Origin: Ahaetulla prasina | Taxonomy: Eukaryota; Chordata; Lepidosauria; Squamata; Colubridae | Length of the DNA stretch: 64,000 bases | Direction: 5' to 3' | Assembly: GCF_028640845.1 (NCBI RefSeq) | Contig: NC_080546.1 | Location: 78,749,757 to 78,813,756 of the forward strand | Part shown: positions 20,029 to 30,914 of the stretch, piece after piece | Layout: every line of letters begins with the position of its first letter | Position numbering within the stretch: position 1 is the first letter of the stretch | The notes under the pieces: generated by a model | What the model saw: only the letters and a program-made list of their open reading frames with translations | Databases searched by the model: none | Told to the model about the DNA's origin: nothing | Program-made: the position numbers and the translations under genes

Positions 20029-20312
20029 CAGAGGTGGGTTTCAGCAGGTTCTGACCAGTTCTGGAGAACAGGTAGTGGAAATTTTGAGTAGTTCAGAGAA
20101 CCGGTAGTAAAAATTCTGACTGGCCCCACCCCTATCTATTCTCTGCCTCCCGAGTCCCAGCTGATCGGGAGGAAATGGGGATTTTTTCAGTAACCTTCCC
20201 CTGGAATGGGGAGGGAATGGAGATTTTACAGTCTCCTTCCCCTGCCACGCCTACCAAGCCACACCCACCAAGCCACACCCACAGAACCAAAGAATTTTGA
20301 AACCCACCACTG
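20029..20312 (-). mobile_element. hAT-like MITE, 284 bp, ACCGGT group
   Basis: It starts CAGAGGTGGGTTTCAG and ends GAAACCCACCACTG. Flanks 20021-20028 and 20313-20320 are both TCTCCCAC, a perfect TSD. GAACCGGTAG is about 70 bp from the left end. The interior holds only one to two of the tandem units. Confidence 0.93.
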
Positions 20313-20320
20313 TCTCCCAC

Positions 20321-21225
20321 CCACTAGAATGGCTAACTTTCCCATCCACTTGCAGTGGGACAAGGAATTATATCACGGGAGGCACCGTCCCATGGAGCTC
20401 CCATTATTTCAACGCTGCTACAAGGAGAGTGAGGGTGGTAGGGCCCAAGAAGCACGTCGTCCATTTTTACAGATCCTTATTTTTCAGATGACGATTCTTC
20501 AAGCCCATCGGTTCCTCTGGGCTTCACAGCAGAGAAGGAGAGCAAGACGTGGTCCATGGAAGAAGTGGGTCACTCATGGCGGCATCGCACCCCTCCACGC
20601 GGGAAGGGATGCCTCTGTTCGTAAGGAAAGCTCCCCTCCCCAGTAGTATCCTTCCAAATGTAGTAGTTGCTTAACCGAGTGCAAAATCTCAGGGGAGAAT
20701 CTAGACATATGGCGAATGGGTGCTATCAAAGCAGTAGCTGGCTGTAAGTTTGCCACCCTCCATAAATCAATTCTTTAGGTATTTGGGATGCACCCCCTCC
20801 CCTAATTCCCCCTCTCTTTATACAATAAACCATAAAGACCCCTACCTGCCTTTCTCTTTTGTCATAAGCGCCTGCTGTAATTGCATTCTTCTACTCCATC
20901 TCACTCTGATGCACAGCATCAAAGCCCCCGCCCTCCCGCCCCTTTTTTTAATTAAATTTCTCCTACTTAACTGTAAGAGGTAGTTGAACTAAAGCAGCAA
21001 AGCAGCTCTGCCTGGGCAGAGCTTCTGACAATAATTCATTACACGTATCATAACTGGAACATTTCCCCATTCAGTCATGGGAGGCAAGTAACCGTGACCG
21101 ATGAGAAATAACAGCCGAGATCAACACAGGTTAAAGCTATTTGTGGCTCCTGCTGAAAATATTTACATGTTACGATTTGCAGCAAGGCTTTTCAAGAAAG
21201 GGACTACTCTATGGGTGGACTACAA
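20321..21225. other. Unassigned, unique-looking sequence
   Basis: No repeat family recognised. A 146-residue frame (20206-20646) begins inside the MITE and crosses into this stretch, with no recognisable domain. Nothing indicates a gene. Confidence 0.4.
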
Positions 21226-21228
21226 ACC

Positions 21229-21300
21229 TTCCTTCCTTCCTTCCTTCCTTCCTTCCTTCCTTCCTTCCTTCCTTCCTTCCTTCCTTCATCTCTCTTTTAC

Positions 21301-21371
<71 letters not shown>

Positions 21372-21550
21372 TTCTTCCTTCCTTCCTTCCTTCCTTCCCT
21401 CCCTCCCTCCCCTCCCTTCACCTCTCCTTTACCTCCCTCCCTCCCTTCCTTCCCCTTTTCCCTCTATCTCCCCCTCCCTTTTTCATTCCTCCCCCTCCTT
21501 TTCTTCCTTCCTTCCCTACCTCCCCCTTCCCTCTCTCCCTCTCTCTCTTC
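21229..21550. repeat. Microsatellite (TTCC)n then (TTTC)n and a C/T-rich tract
   Basis: About 16 TTCC units and 17 TTTC units are followed by imperfect CCCT/TTCC repeats. Open frames of 150-170 residues (Pro/Ser/Phe/Leu) are by-products. Confidence 0.95.
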
Positions 21551-21699
21551 CTTCATACTCAGGAAATCATTTCCACCCAGAGTCACAATTTATGATATTT
21601 GTTTTTTGCTGTTTCCCATCCTGTCTGGATTTAGATGGACGGGGCCTTAGTACAGTGGCCTGATATCTGTCCCAGTGAGCTGGATGGTGGTTCTTAGTG

Positions 21700-22125
21700 A
21701 GTAGTAGACCTCTATTGAAAGGTCACCCACCAATTGATTGCATAACAGGATTGACCCTTTTTCTCTGAATTGCTCAAACTTTCCGCTACCGGTTCTCCAG
21801 AACCTGTCAGAACCTGCTGGATTTCACCCTGGAGAAAACTGCTTCCCCCGGGGTCTGGAGGCCCTCCTGAGACTGGAAATAGGCCCGTTTCCAAATTTCC
21901 AGAACCTTCGGTAGGCCCGTTATTTACCCTCCCAGACCCTCTGCGCGGCCCCTGCGCTTACCTGGAATGATGAATGGGCCGCATGGAGACTCCTGGGAGG
22001 GGAGGGGTATGGTAGGCGTGGCCAGCCAGGGGTGGCATTTGGGGGTTCACCGAACCCCCCGGCAATCCTTGGCTAGAGGATCACCTGAACTCTGCTGAAT
22101 CCCCAGGAGCCCACCTCTGCCTATA
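21700..22125 (+). mobile_element. Truncated ACCGGT-group MITE text, two subfamilies fused
   Basis: GCTACCGGTTCTCCAGAACC leads to the terminus GGATTTCACCCTG (about 21833). GC-rich text like the interior of 40490-40895 follows (GTCTGGAGGCCCTCCTGAG, then TGAATCCCCAGGAGCCCACC at the right). Outer ends and TSDs were not identified. Confidence 0.5.
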
Positions 22126-22144
22126 CCATTTCAGGAGACTCTAT

Positions 22145-22860
22145 ACCTAAGGTGACCAACATTTTTACAATGAGAAGGAGGACACAAATAAATTGAAGAA
22201 AGAAAATACCATAAATAAAAGAAGCATTTTATTCATTGCAACAATAATACAGAATACACTATAATATGATAAATGCATAATAAAAAACATTTGTGACAAT
22301 AACATTTTATATTGTAATTATGCTTCTGAACAAGAAATATCCTTCATATTGAATTTTACGGCAAGTGCTGCAGCTAGAGTATCAACATTCAATCTCAATT
22401 TCTCACTTTTCCAAAAATCATTAGCAATTGAATAAATAAAATTAATTATTAAAACTGAAACAATAACATATAACATAACATAACATAATAACATAAGCGA
22501 ATAAACTTGTAGATAAAATTGTACATATTTGGAAATTATTAAATAGATAATGAATTAATAAAATGTGAATTATTGCGCTCACCTGTGTATGATTGAATAT
22601 TCACTGAGAAAGAAGTGAGTCTAATGCGTGCGTGTTTCGGTAAGAAGTAAACAAAGCCACTTGCGCGTGGTGCACTCTTGCTGTGAACATTTGAGCGGCA
22701 CTAAATTTGCCAAAATTCTTCAAGCCCATAAATTGTCCATCAGATAAAAATGAATGATATGCTAAAAGAGGAAAGGATGGGACAGAATTGGATGAACCCT
22801 GGAAAGAGGCAAGCTAAGGAAGCAACAGGAGAGCTAGGAAACTGACAATTTAAAATATAT
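22145..22860 (-). mobile_element. hAT-like element remnant (GGTGACCA terminus)
   Basis: TAAGGTGACCAACATTTTTACAATGAGAAGGAGGACAC is split here as its first 12 bases, TAAGGTGACCAA, and the following GAGAAGGAGGACAC. It is the complement of the right end of the element at 39281-39653. The rest is AT-rich; no right end was found. Confidence 0.4.
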
Positions 22861-23222
22861 TCAGAAGTAACTTTAGGAGGCCAGTTTATTTATTTATTCT
22901 TTTTTTTTTAAAAAAAAATTTTTTAGATAATTTATATAGTTGTCTGCTTGCTCATAGCGACTCTAGGCGGTTTACAGATTTTTTTAAAAAAATTGGATTG
23001 ATAAGGAGAAGAAAAGTAAGGAGATGTTTCATAATTGAATGTAGGAGTGTTATTCCCGTTTCCAAAGAAAAGTTCAAGGAAAATTGTAGTAAATAGCAGT
23101 AGTACACATTATATGAGTATAAGAACTTGAAACTGTGAGGGCCAATACTGTGATTATAGAGACATCTAGTGTTTGAGCAAATGCTGTGAACTTTTTGTGT
23201 GTGGATTTTTTCATTGCTAATA

Positions 23223-23457
23223 CAGTGGTACCTTGGTACGTGACTGTTTTGAAACATCAAATTTGGTACCCGATGCATTTTTGACGTGACAATGTTGGCC
23301 CGGTACTCATTGTTTGTTTGATACTCCACACACAAGGTAGAACTTGGTGACTCACTACGTAATTCCTAATGGGGAAAAAAATGTTTGTTACTCATCGTTT
23401 TTTGGTACTCAACATTCCTCCCAGAAACAATAAACGATGAGTACTGAGGTAGTACTG
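23223..23457. mobile_element. Mariner/Tigger-like MITE, 235 bp
   Basis: It starts CAGTGGTACCTTGGTACG and ends GAGTACTGAGGTAGTACTG, inverted repeats, with TA at the left. GGTACTC and GATAC phrases recur internally. No coding capacity. Confidence 0.75.
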
Positions 23458-23748
23458 CACAGATAGTCTTCAATTTACAACCACAATTGAGCTCAATGTT
23501 TTTGTTGCTAAGTCTGTTATGATGGATCTTCTGTGGAATGGAAGTTTCCTAAACGAAGGTTTGGAAAATCTCAGATTTGGGGATAAGACAGAATGTGGCA
23601 TCCATTGTCTCTATTGTTATTCCCCTTATAGTAGGAGTAGAAGATAGTTTCACATAATACAGAACCTGATTCTTTAACCAAAAAGATTGGGGATTGAATC
23701 TCAAATGGACACATAGTCCTTGACTTACAACAGTTCATTTAGTTCATT
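23458..23748. mobile_element. Fragments of the GTAGTCCT-type TA MITE in unassigned sequence
   Basis: ACAGATAGTCTTCAATTTAC (23459) and ACATAGTCCTTGACTTACAA (23710) are two separate left ends of the family at 38023-38404. Both are truncated; the second runs directly into the Tc1-like element. Confidence 0.55.
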
Positions 23749-23750
23749 TA

Positions 23751-24364
23751 CCGTAGTGGTCAAAATTGTGGAAACCTTTTGGGAAAAGTGTATTTTCTAA
23801 AACTAGTTAATAACACCAGGTTTTTTGGGGGGGAGAATGAGTAGTACCATAAAATTATATATCAATGGAAAGATAATTAAATCAAGAATATAATGCAATA
23901 ACATTTTTGAAGGATTTGCCACTAGAAAAGCAGTTACAGTATACAGAAGAAAAGTGAAACACGTAGAAAAAATGAGATATAAAAAAATTATCACCATTGA
24001 AAAAACGAGATATACAAAAATTATCACCATGTCAAATTAATACTTTAGCATGAATGACAGCCTTACAACATCTTCCCATGGAGTGAACCAAGTCTTTTAG
24101 TTCTGCAGCTGTTATCATATGAAACCAAGTTTGAATGATGGTTTCTATTAACTGAGTTTTATTCCTGGGTCGCTTCTGACTAACAAGTTTCTTTAGCTGG
24201 CTCCCTAGATTTTCAGTTGGGTGAAGGTCTGGGCTATTCCCAGGCCATTCCAGCAGTGGAACAGGATTATCTTGAAACTCCAAAAAAAAAAAGTGGTGTT
24301 ATTAGCCATCAAACCTCAAAAATACACTTTTCCCAAAAGGTTTCCACAATTTTGGCCACTACTG
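23751..24364 (-). mobile_element. Tc1-like element, 614 bp, deleted, long terminal inverted repeats
   Basis: The left end CCGTAGTGGTCAAAATTGTG and right end (reversed) CAGTAGTGGCCAAAATTGTG begin inverted repeats of over 60 bp. TA flanks both sides (23749-23750, 24365-24366). The body retains only the C-terminal part of a transposase on the minus strand. Confidence 0.9.
24032..24283 (-). pseudogene. Tc1-like transposase, C-terminal fragment
   Basis: The 83-residue frame contains WPGNSPDLHPTENLGSQLKK, the segment around the third catalytic acidic residue (Glu of the DD34E triad) in Tc1-family transposases. These cut and paste DNA at TA dinucleotides. The helix-turn-helix DNA-binding region and the first two Asp residues are missing, so it cannot be active. 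The open frame survives despite the deletion, which suggests a fairly young element. Confidence 0.85.
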
Positions 24365-24369
24365 TAGTA

Positions 24370-24653
24370 GCCATTTCTGACAGGTTCTGGAAAACCGGTA
24401 GCGGAAACTTTGAGCAGTTCGGAGAACCAGTAGCAGAAATTTTGAGTGAGTCGGAGAACCGGTAGCAGAAATTTTGAATAGTTTGGAGAACCGGAAAATA
24501 TCACCTCTGGCTGGTCCCAGAGTGAGGAGGGAATGGAGATTTTCCAGTATCTTTCCCCTGCCACACCCACCAAGTCATGCCCACCAACCCACGCCACGTC
24601 CACCAATCCACGCCCACAGAACCGTTAGTAAAAAAATTTGGATTTCACCACTG
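24370..24653 (-). mobile_element. ACCGGT-group MITE, left end not resolved
   Basis: GACAGGTTCTGGAAAACCGG is followed by three repeats of the GGAGAACCGGTAGCAGAAAT type, one more than in other copies. The right terminus is GGATTTCACCACTG. The left terminus, including CAGGGGTGAAATCC, is missing, next to the Tc1-like element's right end. Confidence 0.72.
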
Positions 24654-24661
24654 ATGCAGAG

Positions 24662-25070
24662 TGAGAAAATGGTGCCTGGTGATACTAGTTCATAAGCTTT
24701 ATTAAGCTTACCAAATCACTAATTAGCAATTTGCAACAAGCTGTAGTGTCCACTGGAGGGCTCCATTTGCCATAAAAAGCCAAAAAACAAAACAAAAAAA
24801 CCCCCACCACAATCAGTCACCAGTTGGTTAAACTGACACATCCCAGTTAACTTGCTCGTATTCCACCAGAAAGCTAAGTTTAAATAAAAATAATAGAAAG
24901 GGAAGATTAAATGATTTAGGAATGGTTAGCAATATAGATGAGCTGCAGCTTGGCCATTGATTACAGAATTTCAAAACTCCTCCTGCCTTTATTTACTATG
25001 TTATTTTCCAGACTCCCTACAACAAGTCAATCACAACCTTTCCCTATCTAGACTTAAAAAATGTAGAGTT
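24662..25070. other. Unassigned sequence
   Basis: AT-rich, no repeat family recognised. Confidence 0.4.
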
Positions 25071-25083
25071 AGAAGTGGTGAAC

Positions 25084-25854
25084 CAGGGGTGAAATGCTCC
25101 TGGTTCGGACCGGATTGCCCGATCCGGTAGCAATCGTGGTATGAGGATCCGCCCACCCACTGGCTGTCGTTAAAACCAGGAAGTAATGTGTTTTGTACCC
25201 TCTGGGCATGCTCAGAGGGTGTGCGTGCACACATTCTCGTCTGGACTATTGCAATGCTCTCTACATGGGGCTTCCCTTGAAGAGCACCCGAAGACTCCAA
25301 TTAGTTCAGAATGCGGCTGCGCGGGTGATAAAGGGAGCGACTCGTTGCTCCCATATAACACCTCTCCTGCACAGGCTGCACTGGCTTCCGGTGGTCTTTC
25401 GGGTGCAATTCAAGGTGTTAGTTACCACCTTCAAAGCGCTCCATGGCATAGGACTGGGTTACTTACGGGACCGCCTGCTGCTACCGGCGACCTCCCATCG
25501 ACCAGTGCACTCCCATAGGGAGGTTCTCCTCAGGGTGCCGTCGGCCAGTCAATGTCGGCTGGCGGCAGCCAGGGGGAGGGCCTTCTCTGTGGGGGCACCA
25601 ACCCTCTGGAACAAGTTACCACCAGGTATCCGTCAACTCCCTGATTTTCAGACCTTTCGACGCGAGCTGAAAACATTTTTGTTTCACCGTGCAGGACTGG
25701 CCTAGTGGGGTTTTAATAAGGAGTTTTATTGGTTTTAAGTTCTTCAACCAACTCTAAATTTTCCTTTTAAACTGGTCTTAAAAATTGTACTAACTGTCTT
25801 TACTTTGGCTGTAAACCGTCCTTTGGGAGAAGGGCGGTATAGAAATTGAAACAA

Positions 25855-25909
<55 letters not shown>

Positions 25910-25961
25910 GCGCACGGCGCATGCACTTCCAAACGGTAAGGAAGGTAAGATTTCACCCCTG
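25084..25961. mobile_element. hAT-like MITE split by an L2-like LINE
   Basis: It starts CAGGGGTGAAATGCTCC and ends GATTTCACCCCTG. The flanks TGGTGAAC (25076-25083) and AGGTGAAC (25962-25969) match at 7 of 8. The left part has ACCGGATTGCCCGATCCGGT. The LINE occupies about 25232-25908. Confidence 0.85.
25232..25908 (+). mobile_element. L2/CR1-superfamily LINE 3' end with readable RT C-terminus
   Basis: The frame reads from LDYCNALYMGLP through RLQLVQNAAARVIKGATRCS and LHWLPVVFRVQFKVLVTTFK to LWNKLPPGIRQLPDFQTFRR, with a stop at about 25703-25705. These are the conserved C-terminal blocks after the catalytic reverse transcriptase of L2/CR1-type non-LTR elements. The catalytic part is absent (5' truncation). 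The 3' UTR ends GAGAAGGGCGGTATAGAAAT and an (AAAT)n tail at 25854-25908. Confidence 0.9.
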
Positions 25962-26059
25962 AGGTGAACTATTGATAAATGGAATTCTTGATTTTTCTGG
26001 ATCGGCAACTGATAATGTACAATACCCAGAAACAATTCCCATTCATTTTAACGAAAAGA

Positions 26060-26385
26060 AAGTTTAGTGCTGACATGATAGCAGCGTTCCAATATTTGAG
26101 GGACTGCCACAAAGAAGAGGGAGTCAACCTATTTTCCAAAGCACCATGAAGACAGGATGAGAAGCAACAGATTGAAACTAATCAAGGAGAGAAGCAACCT
26201 AGAAGTTAAGAAGAAATTTCCTGACAGTGAGAACAATTAATCAGCGGAATGACTTGCCTCCAGAAATTGTGAATGTTCCAACACTGGAAGTTTTTAAGAA
26301 GAGATTGGACAGCTCCTTGTCTGGAATGATCCATTCCACAGCTGCCTTGTAGTGCAGGATCTGTGCCTCCTGATATAGGCTGCCA
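26060..26385 (+). mobile_element. CR1 LINE 3' end, copy 1 of an adjacent pair
   Basis: GCGTTCCAATATTTGAGGGA through AAGAGATTGGACAGCTCCTT is CR1 C-terminal coding and 3' UTR. It ends at CTGATATAGGCTGCCAC, where the second copy starts at an earlier point of the same element. Confidence 0.85.
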
Positions 26386-26672
26386 CAAAGAAGAGTGGGT
26401 CAACTATTCTCCAAAGCACCTGAAGACAGGACAAGAAGCAATTGGTGGAAACTAATCAAGGAGAGAAGCAACCTGGAATGAAGGAGACGTTAGAACAATT
26501 AATCAGTGGAACAACTTGCCTCCAGAGGTTTTGGGTGCTCCAACACTGGAGGTTTTTAAGAAGAGATTGGACAACCATTTGTCTGAAATGGTGTAGGGTT
26601 TCCTTCTTGAGCAGGGGGTTGGATTAGAAGACCTCCAAGGTCCCTTCCAACTCAGTTATTCTGTTATTTAAT
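26386..26672 (+). mobile_element. CR1 LINE 3' end, copy 2
   Basis: It restarts at GCCACAAAGAAGAGTGGGTC and runs to the terminus GACCTCCAAGGTCCCTTCCA and TTATTCTGTTATT. A short deletion precedes GAACAATTAATCAGTGG. Confidence 0.87.
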
Positions 26673-27360
26673 GAACAAATAACTTTCTTAAGACCCTTAT
26701 TTGGGATAATTTTTGATACTGTTGGCAACCGTTTTGTTGTTAGGGCGTCTGAAGATAACAAAGAAAGCCCAAACATAAGCAAGAGTGCCTTTTCATTCCT
26801 TAACAAAAACTATTCCCTTTGATGATGGATTTCCAAGCATGTTTGAGCCAGTTTTTATATTAGAAATTAAGCACAATACGAGAAGCCTAGGAAGAGATAG
26901 CAGGAGGAGGGTCGGAGATGACATCACCAATTAGCTAATTAAAGTCACTATGAAGTGGAATTGCACAGTGTTGTTGTTTTTATCAAATCTTCAGCTCCAA
27001 ATGCATATGCATATAATTATAGCTATTTATATTCCTGCTATTTCCTTTTAATTTTCTCCGGGAGATATTAGTGAACGGCTTAGAAGTTGTGCCAACCCTA
27101 CTCCGCTATTAGGTTACACAATTTAATGGGCAGTGACACTAGTAGAAGAAGAACAATTTGAAGTTAGCTGCTAAAATGTCTGTATTGCATTTCAAGGCCA
27201 CAAGGGCTTCGCCAGCTGAATTTTATTTTGCAATGCAAATACAGAAGCCCTGTAGAAGCAATTTGACCAAATCTAGCAGGTACGGGGTGTGTGTGTGAAT
27301 TTCTCTTCCAAACTTAAGTTTCCTCTACAAATTTTTAGATTTCATTTGCAAGTTAGTTAA
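26673..27360. other. Unique-looking sequence, candidate conserved non-coding element at 26975-27260
   Basis: No repeat recognised. It contains ATGCATATGCATATAATTA (27000 onward), close octamer/homeodomain-type words, and GCAATGCAAATAC near 27230. These words are suggestive only. Confidence 0.3.
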
Positions 27361-27785
27361 TTGCAAATTATTGCAATTAAAGACTACTTCAGCTTTAATT
27401 GCAATAATACTAGAGCAACTAATAGATTTAAACTTAATGTCAACCGCTTTAATCTAGATTGCAGAAAATATGACTTCTGTAACAGAATCATCAGTGCTTG
27501 GAATACTTTACCTGACTCTGTGGTCTCTTCCCATAATCCTAAAAGTTTTATCCAAAAACTTTCTACTATTGACTTCACCCCATTCCTAAGAGGACGATAA
27601 GGGGCGTGCATAAGCGCACAAACGTGCCTACCGTTCCTGTCCTATTGTTTTTCTTTTCTTCTTCCTATATATATGCTTATACCTCCTTATATTTACCCAT
27701 ATATGTGTTTATTTACTGTATAATCTTTTTGTATGATACCTACATATATTGTTGTGACAAAATAAAATAAATAAAAAAATAAAAT
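27361..27785 (+). mobile_element. CR1-superfamily LINE (family B) 3' end
   Basis: A 79-residue frame includes CRKYDFCNRIISAWNTLPDS and SFIQKLSTIDFTPFLRG, the extreme C-terminus of the same LINE seen on the minus strand at 57740-58400. The 3' end is TATTGTTGTGACAAAATAAA with an A-rich tail. Confidence 0.8.
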
Positions 27786-28050
27786 AAAGTTACAGCAGTT
27801 AGGAACACCTAACAACCCCATCCATTTTTTAAAAAAAAATTAAGCAGGATGAAGTGTGGTTAATATGTGGCTGGCAAACTACTGTAGCATTTCAGGGTAT
27901 TAAACTCGATTAAGAAACTGAAAAAATATTCCAGAAAAAAAGAAAGATTATTATGAAACCTCTATGGTTCTGTGCCCCATTTGAATTTTTTTTTTTAATC
28001 TGTAAGTTTTAAAAGATCTCTGATATTAATCAGCAGCACAAACAAGGAAG

Positions 28051-28890
28051 CAAGGGTTGGATTCAGGCGGTTCTGGGTGAAACGGTAGTTAGAATAGAAT
28101 AGAATTTTTATTGGCCAAGTGTGATTGGACACGCAAGGAATTTGTCTTGGTGCATATGCTCTCAGTGTACATAAAAGAAAAGACATCAAGGTTCAACATT
28201 TACAACACAAATGATGGTCAATATATCAATATAAATCATAAGGATTGCCAGCAACAAAGTTACAGTCATACAGTCATAAGTGGAAGAGATTGGTGATGGG
28301 AACGATGAGAAGATTAATAGTAGTGCAGATTTAGTAAATAGTTTGACAGTGTTGAGGGAATTATTTGTTTAGCAGAGTGATGGCCTTCGGGAAAAAACTG
28401 TTCTTGTGTCTAGTTGTTCTGTTATGCAGTGCTCTATAGCCTCATTTTGAGGGTAGGAGTTGAAACAGTTCATGTCCAGGATGCGAGGGGTCTATAAATA
28501 TTTCCACAGCCCTCTTTTTGACTCGTGCAGTATTCAGGTCCTCAATGGAAGGCAGGTTGGTAGCAATTATTTTTTCTGCAGTTCTAATTATCCTCTGAAG
28601 TCTGTGTCTTTCTTGTTGGGTTGCAGAACCGAACCAGACAGTTATAGAGTTATGACCTTTACCAGCAGGTTGGCCCACCCACCCGCCCTGGGGCTAGGCC
28701 ATCCTGTTTAGCTATGTTTTTTAAGCCGTGCACATGCGTGCAAGCATGTGTGTGAGCAAAGTGCATGCGCAGAAGGCTGTGTGCATGCACGGAAGGTGTG
28801 CATGTGAGTGAAGTGAGCATGCACGCACATGCGCTCACATTTTTGGTGCTGGGACAAACCGGTTATTAAATTATGTGAAACCCACCTGTG
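28051..28890. mobile_element. hAT-like MITE split by an L3-like LINE
   Basis: The left part (28051-28085) starts CAAGGGTTGGATTCAGG. The right part (28656-28890) has AAACCGGTTATTAAA and ends GAAACCCACCTGTG. The flanks CAAGGAAG and AAAGGAAG match at 7 of 8. The right part is a run of GTGCATGCGC/GCACATGCG words. Confidence 0.78.
28086..28655 (-). mobile_element. CR1/L3-like LINE 3' end, short (ATAGA)n tail
   Basis: The tail AGAATAGAATAGAATTTTTA begins the minus-oriented 3' UTR (CCAAGTGTGATTGGACACGC). The minus-strand frame 28442-28678 contains RLQRIIRTAEKIIATNLPSI and VEIFIDPSHPGHELFQLLPS, the RT C-terminal region. It is 5'-truncated within the MITE. Confidence 0.87.
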
Positions 28891-28898
28891 AAAGGAAG

Positions 28899-29935
28899 GC
28901 ATTGTATTTATGGGCAACCATGCACGATAATTTTTTTACCTCAAGTACGTGTATTCCACATTCCACATTTCCTTTAAATTTTTCTTTCAACAGTTGATAT
29001 TCCTTGCCGAATATCCTGTGCCCTAAATATTAACAGTTCCTTTCTTGATTCTGTTCAAAGTTTCTTTATTGGAGTCCATTGTTGGGAAAACTGTTTTATT
29101 TCATACCCATCCAGCCTATGGATATTTAAAGTAATCTTCTGCAAATCCATGTTTCAAAGGAATCTTTTCTCCAGATTGTCATAGCTGTCATTATCCGTGC
29201 TTCTCCTCGGAACAAAAGAACTAGCAAGACATAATGCCAACAAAATGCTAGTCTTACAGCCAGATAGCAAACAAATTTACTCATTTGCATTTTTAGTAAA
29301 TCCTGTTTTGTGTAACTGTAAAGAAATATTGGAGGAAACTGACACACCAAGCTTATTGCTGATTTCCTTTTATTGCAATTTGCTTTAGGTAGAGCAAGAA
29401 ATGGAGGTATTAGCTGATTGTCTGACGTAATCGGTGTATCATAAATTATAAGGAGGATAGTCCTCCTTTAGCTTCATTTAGGTGGTATTTGTAGTTATGC
29501 TGGTGCTGAAAAAGTAACTTTATACGACCAATCCTCACATTTATGTCCTCCGTAGGTCTGTAAAGGGAAACTGAGGTAAGATCTTAAGCATGGTTGTGTT
29601 TTCACTTAGTGACTGTTTTCCTTAACAGCTGAGTTTCTGGCCCCAATTCTGGTTTCTAAATGTAGATCATCTGTTACTGAACAATTTGGTTAAAATGTTT
29701 ATCCCTGGTTTATTCATTACTTTTAATATTTCTGCCAAGATACCATCATATCTCATTACCTTGCCATCCACAATGTTTCCATATGTTTCTCTACATAAGG
29801 TCCAATATCTATATTTGTATAATTATGAGGGAAAAACTTACATACTTCCCTTGTTTGTATGTGGTTTTCCATTTGTGTCCACTAGTCTTCTCAATTCATC
29901 TATGAGTACACTGGCAGTTGAGTCCCTGGGGCAGC
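28899..29935. other. Unassigned, unique-looking AT-rich sequence
   Basis: No repeat family recognised over about 1 kb. The frames of 60-86 residues (29126-29350, 29197-29388, 29686-29946) overlap on both strands without domain features. Confidence 0.45.
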
Positions 29936-29939
29936 TATA

Positions 29940-30319
29940 CAGATAGTCCTTGACTTCCGACCACAATATTGCTGAGTGAAAAATTTGTTCAGTGAGTTTT
30001 GCCCCGTTTTACGACTTTTCTTGCCGCATTTGTTAAGTGTGTCACTGCAGTTGTTAAGTTAGTAACGCGGTTGTTAAGTGAATCTGGCTTCCCCATTGAC
30101 TTTGTTTGTCAGAAGGTCGCAAAAGGGAGTCACGTGACCCCAGGACATGGCAACCCGTCATAAATCTGAGTCAGTTGTCAAGCATCTTAATAGTGGTCAC
30201 ATGACCATGGGGATGCTGCAACGGTCACACATTTGTAAAATAGTCGTAAGTCACTTTTTTCAGTGCCGTTACAACTTTGAATGGTCACTAAATGAACTGT
30301 TGCAAGTCGAGGACTACCT
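29940..30319 (+). mobile_element. TA-flanked MITE, GTAGTCCT type, 380 bp
   Basis: It starts CAGATAGTCCTTGACTTCC and ends GCAAGTCGAGGACTACCT, with TA at the left. The phrase GAATCTGGCTTCCCCATTGA is internal. Confidence 0.85.
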
Positions 30320-30329
30320 AAAGTCTCAA

Positions 30330-30555
30330 TTTATTTGTTTATATCTGCCACTTATTAATTGTAGAAAACGCTCAAGGCAGTGAACATGCCTAATACTTTT
30401 TCCTCATCCTATTTTCAATGCTATGAGGTGAGTTGGGCTGCGAGAGAGTGACTACCCCAAGGTCACCCAACTGGGTTTTTGTCTAAGGTGGGATTAGAAC
30501 TCACAACAGGCACCTGGTTTCTATCTTGGTGCCTTAATCACTGCACTGCTCACTT
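30330..30555 (-). mobile_element. tRNA-derived SINE with MIR/CORE-like body, minus orientation
   Basis: AGAGTGACTACCCCAAGGTC and ACCCAACTGGGTTTTTG resemble the conserved core of MIR-type SINEs. The right end, read on the minus strand, is GTGCAGTGATTAAGGCACCA, a tRNA-like A-box region. Confidence 0.65.
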
Positions 30556-30914
30556 TTCCTAGATCTCCATTAAGATAAAGAAATAGATTTTCAGATCATT
30601 AAAAAAAAAAGCAATCTTATCAGTACTTAGTCCATTAAAATGTCAATGGAGATTCTTGGCCATCCAGGTCATGGTTGTCCCAAAGGAGCTTTTTCAGGAG
30701 GCAACTGGACTTTCTTGTTTTTATTTTGAAGACGTTTCGTTTCTCATCCAAGAAGCTTCTTCTCCTCTGACTGGATGGTGGGGGAATGGAAGGGGTTATA
30801 TTCCTTGCAGACAGCTGGTCAGTTGCATCCTTTTAGAGGGTCGTTGAGGTTTATTGGAGGTTTATCTGTGTCCCCAGGAGCCACCTGAGCAATACAAATT
30901 TTTTCCTTCCATTT

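Noticed and set aside
20206..20646. 146-residue gene candidate
   Set aside because: It starts inside a MITE, has no domain and no supporting splice or codon signal.
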